A stretch of 64,000 nt of DNA from Bradyrhizobium erythrophlei. GTDB lineage: Bacteria; Pseudomonadota; Alphaproteobacteria; Rhizobiales; Xanthobacteraceae. A model generated the notes under the pieces. The model saw only the letters and a list, made by a program, of their open reading frames with translations. It ran no database searches and had not been told where the DNA came from. Every line of letters begins with the position of its first letter. Position 1 is the stretch's first letter. This document shows, piece after piece, positions 63,581 through 64,000 of this stretch. The translations under genes and the position numbers were made by a program. Where the stretch lies: positions 6,216,501 through 6,280,500 of the forward strand of contig NZ_LT670849.1 in the NCBI RefSeq assembly GCF_900142985.1. The letters run 5' to 3'.

Positions 63581-64000
63581 ATGTTAAACGTTCGCTGCCT
63601 AAAACATTTCACCGTCGTTTTTATTGCTGTCTTGCCGTCGTGTGAAGCGCTGGCCCAGGGGCAGAAGCCTTTTGATTCAGCAAAAATCAGGGACTACGTG
63701 CGCGGTTTCGTTGGGCCTACGTCAACAGCAAACCCGCCTCTATTGCCGCTATGGGCGCCGACATTCAGACAACAGGTGGATCGTTGTTGGAAAAAACCTG
63801 ACGGCGGATCTGAACTACCGGATGTACAGGCAGAATTTACAATTCGCTTGAATTCCGACGGCACCCTCAACGGCCCCCCGATTCCAAGTGTGTTCAATGG
63901 GCCTATGACGTCTTATTATCAGGCTTATCAGGAAAGTGCCCAGCGAGCTCTAATCGAATGTCAGCCATATCAGCTGCCCGTCGATCAATTCGATCAGTGG
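63581..64000 (+). CDS. Secreted TolA/TonB C-terminal-like protein, 3'-truncated by window
   Basis: 140 codons are open up to the last base. A signal peptide (MLNVRCLKHFTVVFIAVLPS, cleavage near LAQ) leads into a domain with FRQQVDRCWKKP, VQAEFTIRLNSDGTLNGPP and YQESAQRALIECQPYQLPVD, which has the TonB/TolA C-terminal pattern (a first helix, QxxV.xCW, then a three-strand sheet and final helix). Probably a periplasmic envelope protein; the end of the gene is outside the window. Confidence 0.72.
   Translation, partial: MLNVRCLKHFTVVFIAVLPSCEALAQGQKPFDSAKIRDYVRGFVGPTSTANPPLLPLWAPTFRQQVDRCWKKPDGGSELPDVQAEFTIRLNSDGTLNGPPIPSVFNGPMTSYYQAYQESAQRALIECQPYQLPVDQFDQW

Overview
The window reads as chromosomal DNA of an alphaproteobacterium of the Bradyrhizobium/Rhodopseudomonas group (Nitrobacteraceae); I favour Bradyrhizobium. 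Grounds: high GC; an str-S10-spc-alpha ribosomal cluster with adk after secY and no rpmJ or infA inside it; a Bradyrhizobium-style GCG_CRPN small secreted protein; an ATP12 chaperone; and several kinds of intergenic palindromic repeat that I recall from Bradyrhizobium genomes. The assignment comes from reading, not from a database search. Almost all genes are intact and no phage, transposase, CRISPR array, tRNA or rRNA was seen.

Layout. 1-3554: 3' part of rpoC, closed by a textbook terminator. 3751-7955: a two-domain FAD oxidoreductase/methyltransferase-like fusion and an ABC exporter with acidic termini. 7956-8602: long leader of the str operon with a good promoter and two hairpins. 8603-27845: rpsL-rpsG-fusA-tuf, then rpsJ to rplO, secY, adk, rpsM, rpsK, rpoA and rplQ, in nearly unbroken operon spacing with one-, four- and eight-base overlaps; adk carries a histone-H1-like basic tail. 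28043-41740: stress and housekeeping genes (SDR, quinone reductase with divergent HxlR regulator, HtrA protease, rarA, an RluC/RluA-type pseudouridine synthase, ATP12) and a FliK-like/FlhB-C-terminal-like pair. A 1.39-kb segment with an exported amidohydrolase sits directly behind the pseudouridine synthase gene between two near-identical 28-bp direct repeats, the second of which copies the end of that gene.

41825-53939: an accessory-looking mosaic of small metabolic and membrane genes (DOPA-dioxygenase family, carboxymuconolactone decarboxylase family, DUF4260, acyl-CoA carboxylase beta chain, RDD, DUF2214, a His/Trp-rich secreted protein, GCG_CRPN protein, ArsR regulator with alpha/beta hydrolase, NIPSNAP, PEP mutase/isocitrate lyase family, TRIC channel, triheme cytochrome c) separated by palindromic repeats, including two adjacent 77-bp palindromes of the same build. 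54181-64000: a giant indolepyruvate:ferredoxin oxidoreductase-type enzyme, two orphan solute-binding proteins, a GNAT acetyltransferase, a membrane adenylate/guanylate cyclase, a GlcG-like exported protein, an HU-type DNA-binding protein and the start of a secreted TolA/TonB-C-terminal-like protein cut by the window edge.

How they work together: the first 28 kb is the transcription/translation core (RNA polymerase subunits, ribosome, elongation factors, Sec translocon). The rest is envelope, stress and catabolic functions without a single pathway. I did not find a clear new defence or mobile system. The observations most worth a second look are the direct-repeat-bounded amidohydrolase segment, the adk tail, the FliK/FlhB-C pair outside any flagellar locus, the oxidase-methyltransferase fusion, the His/Trp-rich secreted peptide and the twin palindromes.
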